Below are positions 21,301 to 33,900 of a stretch of 64,000 nt of DNA, one piece after another. Source of the DNA: Psettodes erumei (taxonomy: Eukaryota; Chordata; Actinopteri; Pleuronectiformes; Psettodidae); the NCBI GenBank assembly GCA_016785225.1, contig JAFBJZ010000112.1, positions 1,736,001-1,800,000 of the forward strand, read 5' to 3'. The position numbers and the translations under genes are program-made. Each line of letters begins with the position of its first letter. Position 1 is the first letter of the stretch. The notes beneath the pieces are model-generated. The model searched no databases and had not been told where the DNA came from. It saw nothing but the letters and a program-made list of their open reading frames with translations.

Positions 21301-24300
21301 ACACAGAGGCCGAGCAGCATGCCAAACAGCGCTATGGCGACACTGTTGTGCTTTTAATATGGCCAAGCTGGCCTTCGCCTCTGAAGTGCGACGCCTGGCT
21401 ATCCATCTACCATGAGCTGGTATCATTAGCTAACACCCAACAGGGATCTGAGTCAGCAGTTGGTGTGCGTGCATTTGTGTGTCCTTGGCTTGTTTTAGGG
21501 ACTGTAGTCACGGCACAAGCTGAAAAAGTGTGCAGATCACAAACATAGAAGCTGTACAGTAAGTGGGAGTCACTGTGAGAAACAACAGAGCAAACCGCCA
21601 CATATCAGCTGCTTCAGTTTTTATTGCTGTGTTTGCAGACAGTCGTCTGCCTACACATCCAGCAGACACATTAGCATTTGTTTGCAGTCATGTCTCCAGC
21701 CACTTGATAAATGTGAGTCCAATATTTACTCTTTAACTCTGCTCCAGACCAGCTCTGGAGAAAAAACATCTGGGTTCTGGGCTATTAGGTGGTCCACCCA
21801 GTACGTTCCCCCAGTGGTGTCTATTTCTTTGTTATTTGGTACGGGGAAAATAGCCCACAATAGGTTTATCTGTCACTCTTTTGGAGATGCGTAGGTGTGT
21901 ATGGGAGGTTAGGCACAAGCCAAGGGTAAATTCAAGCCTTCCAACAAAAACACTGTGCTGATCACTGTAAGTGACCTCTGCTGCATCACAGCATAAAAGG
22001 CAGAAAATTGCCCATTTGTTATTAAAGGTATAGTCTTTTGCTTACCCAGCCATGAGCAGAGCTATGCAACTCGCTACCTGAATAGGTGACCAAGAGGATT
22101 TACTTTTGTTATGAGTGGACTTTTTAATCATTCTAGCTGAGATTAAATTCATACATTAAAGAAAAAGTGAATTTCTGACAAAAACGTAGAGAGGACCCTC
22201 ATCTTGCATCTGTCTCTGTATTAGTGGGTGAGTCAATATAGGTACGGATATCAGTTTTCCTTGGCAAACAGAACAAGGAAAGAAAACTGAACAGAAGTGA
22301 GTATAGAACTGCTGAAAGTAACAGAAACAAATTTAGTTAAAAAATAACATTAGAACATTGTCATCATCTCGATCATTGCTGAGGTCAGACAGCAAGGCTC
22401 ACTCAACCATAATTGGTCATATGGCACCAATTTCTGCTGTATACATTTTTGTTAAAAAATTGTCATATTTGTTTACAGTCAGCATGTGGAAGCACTGATC
22501 TGTCTTATGGCAGAATTAACGTGAAGACGATATCTTTTCAACTTCAGTGTCCTCTTTCAACCTTGTGCTCTTCTCAGTGTCGTGCAGGGAAGGAGCTTCC
22601 ATCAGATTCCATCTCTAATAAGATTTACAGAGAGTCTAGCAGAGAGAGCAGGGTGATATGTCTTGGGAGCTCAACCCTCAGTATTGGCAAGGAAATCAAT
22701 GTGGTGAGTAAACCTACCAGCACAGTTTGCAATCAGCTGCTAGGCCAAAAGTAATCACTGAATTGAAATAATCCTGCAAGGTTTCCCCACTGTAGCAAAG
22801 CTAATAACAAAAGAGTCATCCAGACCTGCGCCTTGAATTAGATAGTAATCCTTGTATCAAGAATAATTACCAGGGATGGTCAAAGACAGTGACCTTGCAG
22901 AGTGAGTCTCTGTCGTTGACTCATTTCAACATTCAACAGGCGCCTCCTTCCTGGACGTGTAATCAGTGGGACAATGTAGTTTCTCGCTGCTTAATTCTTT
23001 GCACTGCACTGGCAGGGAACGGTCCCTTGGCAGGAACCTCATCATCAACAATTTCTCACTTGTTTACATTAATCCCATCTCGATATCCACTCACTCCCAT
23101 GGCAGATCTTTGTAAGTCTGCTCTATTGTCACGGTTTTGATAGACAGTTGTCCAGCACCCACTAATTAGGTGTGAATATTAGCTGTGTGCAGCTCTGGAA
23201 ATTCTTATCTCATGCTGCTTAATGGGAGTCAGGTCATTTGTTAATTCTGCCAGGACAAATTGAAAGCCCTTATGTGCACATGCTCCCAGCGAGCTCTCAC
23301 ATAAATCCTGGTTCTTTGCTGTTTTATTATTTAGGAGCTGTAGCCGGCAAAGCAAAGCTCTCTGTTGGAAGGACCGGTTGCACATTACTTCAGGGATGTG
23401 ATGAGCCGTCTGCTGTTGTTCTCAAACTTGTCTCGGTCGGGGGAGATAAAGCGTACTTTCCAGTTTTTCCTATCACGGACCATTTCAATTTGTATAACAT
23501 CCTTGGAGGGCCATACTAAGTTGTTGAACACTTAGTACTTCACACTGACCTCTCTTCTGTGATGGTGAGAGCTTTGGCGAGGTGGCAGAGATGCAGACTT
23601 CAGTGCGTTTCTTCTCAGAAGCGGACAATTCACAGGACTTACATGTAGTTTATAGAGCTTGAGCAGTCTATTTCACCTACTGTAGCTTTGAACTCAATGT
23701 TGCTTTGCAGCTCAATGATTTTCTGTCATGTGTTGTTTACTGTCATGTCCTGAACCCTCTCGCCAAATGCTTGAAGAACTTCTGCAAACTCAGCAACATA
23801 GCCAGATGTCATAGCAGACTTGTTGTTGCAGAGGAGGAAACTGCTCAGTTTTGATTCTTGACACACTGACATCAGACAGGACTTGCAAAGACAGTTGCTC
23901 AGCTTGCATCAAATTCGGAAGTGATACCATCAACAAAACGACACAAATGTCTAGTTGGGCAGTATTTGTTTTGTCTGTTTTTTTCAATATCTTGTGCCAT
24001 ATCAGTAATCCACTCTGTGACCATTCACAAACAGAGAAGCAGCTCAAAAATGGAAACAAGGTACTCCTTCACAAATTTTCCTGAATGAGGTTTCAGCTCT
24101 TTTTTATATAACATTGTCTCTGTCAGAATATGGTCTTGTTAAAACTGCTTTTTGGCACCCAAACTCCACCGAAGAGTGTTAACTATCTGACTAATAGAGT
24201 GTAGCAGTTTCCCAGCTGTAAGGATACTCCACATTGGTAATTCTGAGTCGCCTATTTCATCTCCTCTTTATAAATAGTCTCCTGGGCCAGGTCGAGCTAT

Positions 24301-25760
24301 CTCACGGGCAGCGTGCAGCCCAGAGGCTGGACGTCCCCCACCCTTGCAGTGAAGTCTGTCAGACAGCCAGGTGGGGTCTTTGTCAACGCCTCAATCATTT
24401 GAGGTTATGAGAGGTTGGGTGGAGTCATGTTTGGCTGATTTGTGAGCCTCTCTTGTCCATGATTTATTTTTACAATGCTGGAAAGTAAACATCCATTTTT
24501 CCATTTCTCAGAGGAACCATTCCATTACAACCTTAGGCCTGTGTTTGTCAGAGTGTCTGTGTCTGATATCATCCATCACCAGTATTAACTAACTAGAGGC
24601 TAAAAGAGATCATAAGCTATAAGTTTTCAGACATTGTCATTTGGTGGTATAATCTTGGAGGGAATTAGAATTCCAAATGCTTTTCTAGTGTAATCTATTC
24701 ATCAAAAGATCTAAACTAATTTTTTTTACATAAACCATGTCTGGAGATTTTTTCGAAAAAACTTTAGATCTCTATTATAATGATAAATAATAGATAATCA
24801 AGGTGTGATGGGAGCGGAAGAGGTTGTTATTATTCTCCTTGAGTATTATTCTGTTCATACGGGTCCACTTACTTATGAAAGAAAGGAAATGGTCTGATCT
24901 ACCAGTTTATAATTGGCCTTACTGAAGCTGTATTTAGTTGAGATATGCAGAGTACTGTAAATTACTTTAAAATTGTTAATGAACCATCGCCAGCCCTGAT
25001 CACAGTCATATTGTTCCTCTCTACCTCACCACTCTATCAAGACATTTGGGGATTTTTCTGTTGACTGTGCATTCATCCAATGAGTTTTAGCTGAACTGTG
25101 TCTTAACTTCAGTTTGTGTCAAACTCTTGTTAAAATTCAGCTTTGCTAAACAGTCATTACATACACTATATCCTTGGTGTTTTGGACTTTCCTATTTACT
25201 TGGTCAAAAGTCAAATTCAAAATGAAGAAATTATCTCTCTGAGTTTTTGGTAACATACACTGCAATGATGTACCACCACTCAATGCTGTGGAACAACCAT
25301 AGCATTGAGTGTGTGTGGGAGCTGCCCAGCACTCAGCAGATACTAAACAAAATCATCCCAAACTAACTTAGAACTTTAACAAACTGGGCCACAAACCACA
25401 CAAAAGTAAAAGCCGATTTACAGGGATGTAAGGAGGAAGTGACCGCCTAGAGGGTCGAAGCTCAGAGGCTGCTTCCACAAATCTGTCCAAAAACAATATT
25501 AAAACCAAAGAGAGAAAACTCTACACAATACCTGGAATGTCATCGTAGTTTATTCAGATTTGCCGTCAAAGAATTTCCTGTCAACAACATGGACCAACAG
25601 AACGATCTACCAAAAACTATGTGTAATCATTTGTTCAGGAAAAAAAGGTTTGTAACTGCTTACCCTCAACTGACTGACTGTGTGTTTGTGGGTGAGAGAG
25701 AGAAAGACAGAGACGTTAACCTCAGCCCCTGCCTCCTCCCTCCTGTGATACTGACACAGG
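15360..25760. other. Intergenic or intronic DNA, no gene recognised
   Basis: Open frames in this stretch are at most about 130 codons, lack recognisable motifs and are not joined by plausible splice sites that I could find. The stretch at 19560-19625 is strongly AT-rich. An 18-mer at 20900-20917 recurs at 51672-51689. No transposon could be delimited. Amylase, which follows RNPC3 in mammals, is not seen. Confidence 0.55.
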
Positions 25761-25775
25761 GTTCCCATTAGTTAA

Positions 25776-26400
25776 ATGCAGTGTCCAGGTCTATCCTGCT
25801 CTTGGCTGGCAGCTCGTACATGTGAGTGGGAGTCCTGTCCTTTGCCACGGGTCTGTACTGCAGCAGTAATGACTATGGAGAGCCAGGGCAGCAGATCTAT
25901 CAGGTCCACCACCGGACCAACGGACACATCAGACGAGCGGCATTTCTTACCCCCCGTGCTGCACGGTTTTGATGGTGCGTGTGTGTGTACACAGGCGCTG
26001 CTGTGCAGAGCTGTGGATGCACCGCGGGGCTCGCTACGTGGGGTTCTCCGCAGTAGGTCCCAGTGTGATGTACAATAATGACCTGTCAGAAATGCAGCCC
26101 TCTGAAAACAGGGATAATCCACAGAGTCTATCTGACTAAATGAATTCTAACAGGAGCCAAGCCGACCCCCTGAGACCCCTGGAGAGCATCATCTATTCCA
26201 CTGGTCTCTCATCAAAACTGACACGGAAAAGAAGCACCAGAATAGCTCATGCTGGACTCAGGGAGGAGGATTTCTCTTGTCGATGGTGCTGTGGTTTTAT
26301 AATTATTATAACTGATGCTGTTTTCATTTGTATTACGGATATAATGTGTTCATGTAGCTGCACTGTTTCCAGCCTTTTGAAATAAATTCCACATTTGAAA
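25776..26400 (+). other. Unassigned candidate terminal exon or transcript end
   Basis: This segment is richer in CpG than its surroundings and is open in several frames on both strands: a 100-codon + frame at 25776-26078 and a 116-codon minus frame at 25772-26122. A GTACACAG acceptor-like site at about 25995 precedes a + frame with GARYVGFSAVGPSVMYNN that ends at a TAA near 26135. AATAAA follows at 26381-26386. On the minus strand, a CTCCATAG acceptor-like site precedes a frame ending MYELPAKSRIDLDTAFN at a stop. I recognise neither product. It could be a non-coding RNA end, a pseudogene or chance. Confidence 0.2.
26381..26386 (+). terminator. AATAAA poly(A)-signal-like hexamer
   Basis: Canonical hexamer downstream of the unassigned CpG-containing segment. 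On its own it is weak evidence for a transcript end. Confidence 0.25.
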
Positions 26401-27057
26401 TCAAACATTTGTATTATTAACTATTGCCTGTGTGTCTAAAGATGAACAAGCCTCACTACCCAAATGAAACTATTACTTTGCTTTCACAGCATGAAGATGA
26501 CATATATGCAGTGGCTATTAGCAGTCTCTTTTTAAAGTGGGTTTCTTGTTAATGAATTGAGGATACTGGGATTTATTGGCTCTTGATTTCTGAGGCTCCA
26601 GTTTCAGTCAGAGTAGCCGTGTTTGAGAGGCTGTTTGTGATGACAAATAACTGATTACAATTAAAGCTGAAAAAAGAAAAGTCAAAACACGCCATTCTTG
26701 ATCACTTAAGTGGGACTACAACAGGGACGAGCAATCACACCCTGACTCCCTGAGACTGTGTCAATATCAGGTTCAGGAGGTGAACAGTGTGATGTGAGAA
26801 GTGTGTGTAATTAGCTTGTCTCAAAGTGACCAGTTTTGTCCTGAGTGAATTTAACACAGATATTCGGGTAATTTTCTGCCTTTTTTCCACATTTAACCAC
26901 TGGCTGCACTGTAGGGCCTCCCCGACCTTCAGCTTGATGCCAGAGCTGTAACACATACACTCAGTAAAACACCTGTTTTCTTCACAGTGACATCAAAAGG
27001 TGATGGATCAATGTCTGCATCAGTGTCTGACCATACACTGTCTTAAACGTACTTATT

Positions 27058-27240
27058 CAGTACTGTGCAAAAGTCTTAGGCCACCATTAGATTTGTTGTT
27101 TTAGCAAAACACTCTTTATTAGAATTCAACCAGAAAAAAACAGCTTTTGTCATGTCTTTAGTTTGACACTTGTCCAATAACAGGACCATGGTGTGATCAG
27201 GAACAGTCTTTTTGGAAGAAACAACTTTTTCTTGCTTTTT
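27058..27240. mobile_element. Possible Tc1/mariner-like terminus
   Basis: Sequence beginning CAGTACTGTGCAAAAGTCTT then AGGCCACC resembles the CAGT-starting termini of Tc1-type elements in fish. I do not see the matching inverted end nearby, so this would be a truncated copy. The right boundary is arbitrary. Confidence 0.25.
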
Positions 27241-27262
27241 TATATTATATTATATTATATTA
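27241..27262. repeat. (TATAT)n pentanucleotide tract
   Basis: About four copies of a TATAT/ATATT unit. Confidence 0.7.
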
Positions 27263-28126
27263 GTTGTTTTGAAATTTGTTAGTTGGGCTGCCAATGTCTT
27301 TAATCTACTCTATGTATGCACTATGCATCCACTATGTTGTTGAATTGTTCTGTAAATCTTGAACCTGCCAAATGGGAACCTATGTTCACATCAGTTTTAT
27401 ACTGCAGTGTGGAAGTGTACCCCTACTGGAACAATACCAGGAAACAAATGCAAGCAAGAATAACATTGGCAAAAATCAGGGAAGCTGATTGACAACATTA
27501 AGAGTGATCTTTTATGATTAGCATTCAAACCGTCTCCCATCTGGACTTAGCAACACTCACTGAACCTATTTGCCAAATCCACTGCAAAAACAAAACAATA
27601 AAAAAAGAAACAGGGTAGAAGATTTGCTAAGATAACACTGCACGACGTATGTGTGATTAAGTGTCATCATCATCAGTCACTATCACTTTGTGCTGCCAAA
27701 CAATGTGAAGCAGCCTAACTGTGCGTTAAAAAGTCCAAGAGTGGGCCGATGCTAAATCTTCTGTGAAGAGCATATTAACTTTAAGTGAAAGCTGTCAGCT
27801 GTGTCAAAGGTGCTTTCCTGTCAGATAAATAAGTGAGGCTGAATCTGAACCCTTAGTCTGCCAAAATTACTTTTTGATGGAATCTTCACCCCCATAATAA
27901 TCCCATTCAGTCCCGTAATCAGCCTGCGTATAGCTCTGAGTGTGAGTGAACCTAAACTCTCAGCATTCAATTAGACAAAGAGTTTGATCTCCTCATGGCA
28001 CAGCTTGTCAGGCTGAATAATATAGCCGTCACCTCTGAAGGTGAAATCCGTCCGCTCTGTGGATGGAGACCTATTGTCTGGAGGACTGACAGGGGTTGAT
28101 GCAACAGGCTCCACTGAGTTAAGGCC

Positions 28127-28128
<2 letters not shown>

Positions 28129-28169
<41 letters not shown>
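28129..28169. repeat. (CA)n microsatellite
   Basis: About 20 uninterrupted CA units. It creates artificial Val/Cys and Thr/His runs in overlapping open frames. Confidence 0.95.
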
Positions 28170-28173
<4 letters not shown>

Positions 28174-29056
28174 TCCCTCGATCTGCTCCACACCACTCCT
28201 CCTCCTTCCATCCCCGGAGAGGGTATTTTTCATGCTTTCAAACCAGCAAGCAGTGACAAGTCTCTGACAACCCCTGCTTACTGTGACACCTTTGTGGGTC
28301 CAGAGGAGGTTTCCACCACAATGCCTCCTTTGACAGGCATTCTGGAGAGACACACACATTATACGGCCCAATTTGATTGATTGGCACGGTCAAACTTTTA
28401 GGCGTGAGAGATACCACTGAAGAGTCTTACGCAGATTTATTTATCTCTTAAGGAAGCCTGGTTAAAGTGTACTGTACATGGATGCTGGATGGGTGATTCT
28501 TGACTTCTGCCTCCATAATTATTTGTTCCCATTAACAAATCTGGTTTTACTCACAATCAGTTGTGAGAATCATGTATAATAACACACAGACACACTTACA
28601 AAGAAAGGAACTGGAAAATAAATGAAATGACCACCCCTGTATATTATTGATATTGATACTAATCTGCATCACATATCACATGCTGTGAAAAACATACTGT
28701 ATTTTAGTGAAGGTTCATCATATTGTGTGCACCACCCCTATTTTTTAATTTGGAAATTTTGGACATTTTGACTTTCGTCAAATTTTTTTTTTTCATGGAC
28801 CCTTAATTTTCAGCCTTTTTAACTTTTTAACTTTTAACTTAACAGTCCCGTCCACAGAGAAACCTGTACCTGTACACTGGAGCACTGTTGTTGATGTCAG
28901 AGGGCAGTACCAAGAACTTTCATCGGTTTCAGCCGACTGCAGCTGTGGCAGTTGCCACGTGCGGCCAGGAGACTGGATACCTGCTTCACAGCATCCCTCC
29001 CTTTCCTTAAACCCTGCACAGGGACAGTCTCTCAAGGTCAGTCGACCGCCCCCGCC

Positions 29057-29100
29057 CAAAACACACACACACGCACACACGCACACACATGCACATGCGC
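29057..29100. repeat. Imperfect (CA)n microsatellite
   Basis: CA units interrupted by CG and TG substitutions. Confidence 0.85.
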
Positions 29101-29709
29101 GCATTGTATTATATATACACACACCTACGCTCCCTCACTTCCCCCATGTTGACAACCATTTCCGTGAAATCAGGAATTGGTATGGCCGTGAAGTCGTCGT
29201 TCACATGAGCTCAGGCGGAGGTGAAATGCCAGCATGACATCCCAATTTGTTGTCATGGCACCCTGGAGATGTAATGAAAATCCCTGAAACCCCCCCAAAC
29301 ATTATAATAAATGATCTGTTTTGCCAAAAGGTGGCATGAAGGGATGCTGTGTTGGAGAATCTGAGAGCAGCTGCTGACAGCTGCTGCCTTTAGGGGGATC
29401 CAGCGGAAGGGAAGCGGGTTTCTGGACCGCTAAATGAGAGGCAAACACACTGACATGTTTCCCAAACCAGCATTTGAAGACTTCTACCCCAAACAAAGGA
29501 CAGAGCAGACATTTTGGGTGAGCCCCCATCCTCCCACACCCCCCACCTATGACCAGCCCTCCCCCATCCTGCCTCAACATATTGCACCTGTTCAATTATT
29601 TAGCTGCTGCTCTGTGGTTCGGTCCTGAGCTGCAGTGAAGGCTGTACCTGCCGATTAGAGCGCAGCTTGTCACTGGAGCTGGCCACATATCAGCGTCTGG
29701 TCATTGCCT

Positions 29710-29747
<38 letters not shown>
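29710..29747. repeat. (GA)n microsatellite
   Basis: About 19 GA units with one C interruption. Confidence 0.9.
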
Positions 29748-29751
<4 letters not shown>

Positions 29752-30687
29752 TTTGGCCACATTACGCAGGAGGAAATGTCATTACCTCATTGCAGCCTTG
29801 TCATTTCCAGCCTTTGGTCTCGTAGAGGCAGTGAGGATGAGGAAGGTGTATGTGCAACACAGTAGCTCAACACAAAGTAATAAGGACAACACACCAGAGG
29901 GACATTTACACACAAGCTCTAAATCTCTGCAGACAAACAAAATCCCTCCCAAAAAAAATCCTTAAAAATCTGGCACTAAAGCCAAAGCTCTAGATTAAAA
30001 CTCAGGATCATTACACTATTAATTAACTGTAATAATAATAGTTGTTATATTAAAAACTCTGTATAGATAGCCAGTGAAATATTGACTAGCTGTCGATGTA
30101 ATTAAGCTGCATTATATTGCAAAATATCTTCTTTTTTTGTTTTGTCACATACGTGCGATAATAGTTTTGAACTATACCTTGCTTGCCCTCTTTGGAGACT
30201 CAATCATTCAGATATGTAGGTTGAAAAACCTGTATGACCTGTATTGAAAAACCTCTGTATTCCAGCTTGTCTGCAGCCTGATGTTCCACACTCATTTGCT
30301 GTTGTGGCCTAATATGGACATTTAACTTGTTGATTTTATCAACAGAGTGCAAAGCTGTGACTAAGAAAATCAGGCAAAAACCATGAAGGGCCCATCTGTA
30401 TTTTTTCCACTAGGGGGTACTGTTGAAGCAAATACAAGTCTCTAACGCCTAATGTGCCTTCGCTGTCCAAGGGATGGTTCGACAAGAGCACTACCTTTTT
30501 TTGGGTGGGGAGGTGGTGGTGGTAGTGGTGGGGTGTGTGGGGGGGTGTATCTTCTTAAACTACTGTTTGTACCATGAACTGCTGCAGAAGTAAGGTCTCC
30601 ACTTTCCCAGCCCTTCAGTGTTTGGCTGGGACCAAGGGCTTAAGAAAAGGATTGGAGAAGAGTTAGAAACATTGTGTAAGTAAGTGT

Positions 30688-30692
<5 letters not shown>

Positions 30693-30736
<44 letters not shown>
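30693..30736. repeat. (TG)n microsatellite
   Basis: About 22 uninterrupted TG units, preceded by a short TG-rich degenerate stretch. Confidence 0.95.
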
Positions 30737-30737
<1 letters not shown>

Positions 30738-30891
30738 ATGCACATGGCCACTTATGTGTGATTTAACATAAGAATATTCCACATTCAGGCCTGTCCCTGG
30801 AGATCCCTCGTCCCACGAAAACCACGTTCGACGGTTTGTTTCTCGATGAGCTGTATTTACTGTACATCTGTCCTCAATTTCAGGCATAGAT

Positions 30892-30943
30892 ATGCAAATC
30901 ACACAGGAGTTATTAATCAGAGTGTCACAGGGATTATGCAAAT
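30892..30943. promoter_or_regulatory. Paired POU octamer motifs, candidate enhancer
   Basis: Two exact ATGCAAAT octamers on the same strand at 30892-30899 and 30936-30943, with ATTAATCA between them, a homeodomain-like core. Exact octamers are the known binding site of POU factors. Whether this is conserved or active is unknown. Confidence 0.3.
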
Positions 30944-33900
30944 GAATAAGAAACAGAGAGGAGAGCAAAGAGTGTGGACGTCAGCAAACTTGCAGTGGCA
31001 TTCACCAGAGGGAGATAGTTTTGTTTGAAATGGTTGGATTGCAGCTGTGATAATCGCCCCCTCACTCTGACCCGACACAGACAGTCCAAGTAAAAATGTC
31101 GTCTCTGTGGCGGGAGATGTTCATTGTGGCAGGAGTTGAGGCCTGTCAGAGTAATGACGAGCCTGACTACATGTTAATGTTGATCTCGCTTCAGAGAACA
31201 TTTTCACATGCAGCAGATATGGATGTGACAGCTTGTACCAACATTAGATACTTGTGTAAACATTCATGTAATTCATAAATGCAAACAAAAAAATGAAATT
31301 GCTGTTCATAATAGTTTTCATGAAGACACAGGAGGACATCTGCTCTGGAAACTTGTGAGGTAATATTAGTAGCATGTGTCCTTTGGCGCTAAGCTTTGCA
31401 CACTGTTAACACCTATTCAGTACCCAAATGTTGGCTGTGACGCGTTTCACTAATGAATGAATCAGTGCTAATATATTCAACATTTTTATTTAAAAAATTT
31501 AAAACTTGTGATTCTCTCCCACCGCTGCAGCAGACAGGACAGCTGTTTTCAGTGACAACCCCACCGCGAGTTACCTGCCCAGCACTAGAACATACACAGA
31601 GCCAGAGATAAGCTGTTGGATGGGTGCAGACCAAAGGTACTATAATATAAGACAGAGAAGAGTTTCTCTCTATGTTTGAGAACCTTTTTTTTCAGAAAAA
31701 GAACATGTTCAGATGCAAAAAAGGAAATTATTATCTATTTTCCTTAAATATAATGCAGAAAACATGATGAATATGGATGTTAGGTCCTGAGTCATGAATT
31801 GTATGTGCCATAGGATCCCTGGTGTTGAAGACCACCGCCGCTACTTAAAGCCCATTTCCACTTGTCCCTAATCTACCTGTGGGACTTTACGGATTGGAAA
31901 TAGATCACACGAAGAAAGCTTGGTTACCTGCAGTGATTTTTTCCCGCCCTGGTGGACGATTATTGGCAGGTTTTGGGGCCCTGCCGCGAAGGGTGAACGA
32001 ATGCATTTCTGCAGATGACTGTGAGGCAAGGAAAGATTGAATTCTCACTCCCCTCCATCTCTGTGTGTACGTGTGTGTGTGTGTGGTTGGGGAAACGGGT
32101 GAGTCTCCTAGAAATAGGCAGTGATAGATGAGGTACATGGAAGAAGACAGCTACCCCTGCTCTCCAGCCTGGCTGAATCAGGAAACTGTCTGCCAACTAA
32201 ATGCTTCTCCCTCCTTCCCTCCCTCTCTCACACTCTCATTATAATTTTCTCCCTTTCCTCTTGGCCTCCTCTCTGCCTTTGCTTGCGAATCAATGGTTTT
32301 GTTAGTGCTTACCAGACAACAGATCTTAAGTCATTATGAGATTGTACTTTATATCATTGCTTAATGAGCAGGACACCCATAGCAAGCATTCCAGGCAGCA
32401 GCTAATGACCAGAAAAGCTGGCTTTCTTTTACTTGTTTTTCTGAGTGTGCACGAGTATACATCTGAGTTAATTAAAATGCTAACACACTATCGATGATAC
32501 AACTTCATGCAACTGATGTCTGTCAAAATAAACTGACCAGGTACAAATGCTGATAAACATCTGCAAATCATCAGTTTCTCAGGTGGATGGCAAGGGAGGT
32601 TCATTGAGCCATGCCAAAAGTCAGCTAATGATGGGTGGTACCCATCTTTGAACTATGACCTTTAAAAAGTCTCCTTGTTGAAGCCCACTTCTCCAGAGTA
32701 AATGTTGTTTTTTGTCCTTTCATCCACCTCTGTGCTCAGGCCACTTATTCCAGCCTGTGAGTTGCTTCTCTATTCATTGCCTGGATAAATGTACATGACC
32801 CCTTAAAATAACAGGAGCTGCCCCACAGGGCACACTTGAGCGATGTGACATTCCAGCTAACCTGAGATGACTTTTAAAGAATGGATAAGTGAAGAAGGAC
32901 ATGGGGGATGGAGAAAGAGACAAAATCAAATCAATGTAAGCAGATAGGTTAAGCAGAAAAGGTTAGACACAAAATATGAGTCTAAACTACAACAAACATG
33001 ACGTAAGTGCTTTTTTCTTTTTACTGCTGCTTGATGTTGGATGGAAAATTTCAGTTTTTGACTTAAAAAGCCTGTCGCTTTGTGTTGGAGAAGCCCATCC
33101 TGTTGGCTGTATGCACACAATCATACTCTCCTCCAGGATGTGAGTAATTGAAACATACAGTACACCTGACCATTCAGAATTCCATAAAACACCTAAATGG
33201 GGCCTTGCATGCAGCAAAGGCAAGGCCTTCTGTCAAAAACACACATCAAGGATTCAGTATTTAATCAGTTAATCAGTTCATGCTTTACGAATAGTCCCTG
33301 TAAAATGTTAAGCAGAGCTCCTAATTAGCATATCATGCAGTCATAATAACTGGAGAAATAAATTAAGATGAAGGTTTCAGGGAATAATGACCTGCATTGG
33401 TCCACAAGGCTGCCCTCTTCTACTGAGCTGTCATTAAAGAGCAGTAATGAAACACCTTGTGGATCTGTGGCCAAACATACGTCATCTGTGTAAGGACTCA
33501 GCCAGCACATATGTTATTGGCACTTTGAAAGTTTAATAGTACTATGCTGTTTTGAAGGACTGTCAGATTCATGTTCGTTTTATTGCAGCTCCTCTTTTAC
33601 TTGTTTGATGTTGGATTAACAAATTGTTAATTTTAACTGTTGTCTTCAGAAATTACACTGCATCAAAAATGTGTTGATATATTTACTAATGATGGCAGCT
33701 ACACTAATGGCACTGTGATACGCACAGAATTTCTATGCATGAAAATGCTGCCTGGCCCTTTTGGTTGCTTGTTTTCTATTTCAGTCTTTTAATTTATTTT
33801 GCCGCCCTGGATTAAATAAGACATTTCTGTTATAATTATTATTTTTATTGTGCCGTTGCTGTTGTTGTTCTTACCCCACAGACCTTTTTCATAGCGTTTT

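Noticed and set aside
27967..28371. 134-codon minus-strand open frame with a Val-Cys run
   Set aside because: The run is simply the (CA)n microsatellite read in frame.
29434..29628. Frame with FPKPAFEDFYPKQRTEQTFW followed by a GTGAGC donor-like site
   Set aside because: It looks protein-like, but no acceptor or neighbouring exon in phase was found and no family is recognised.
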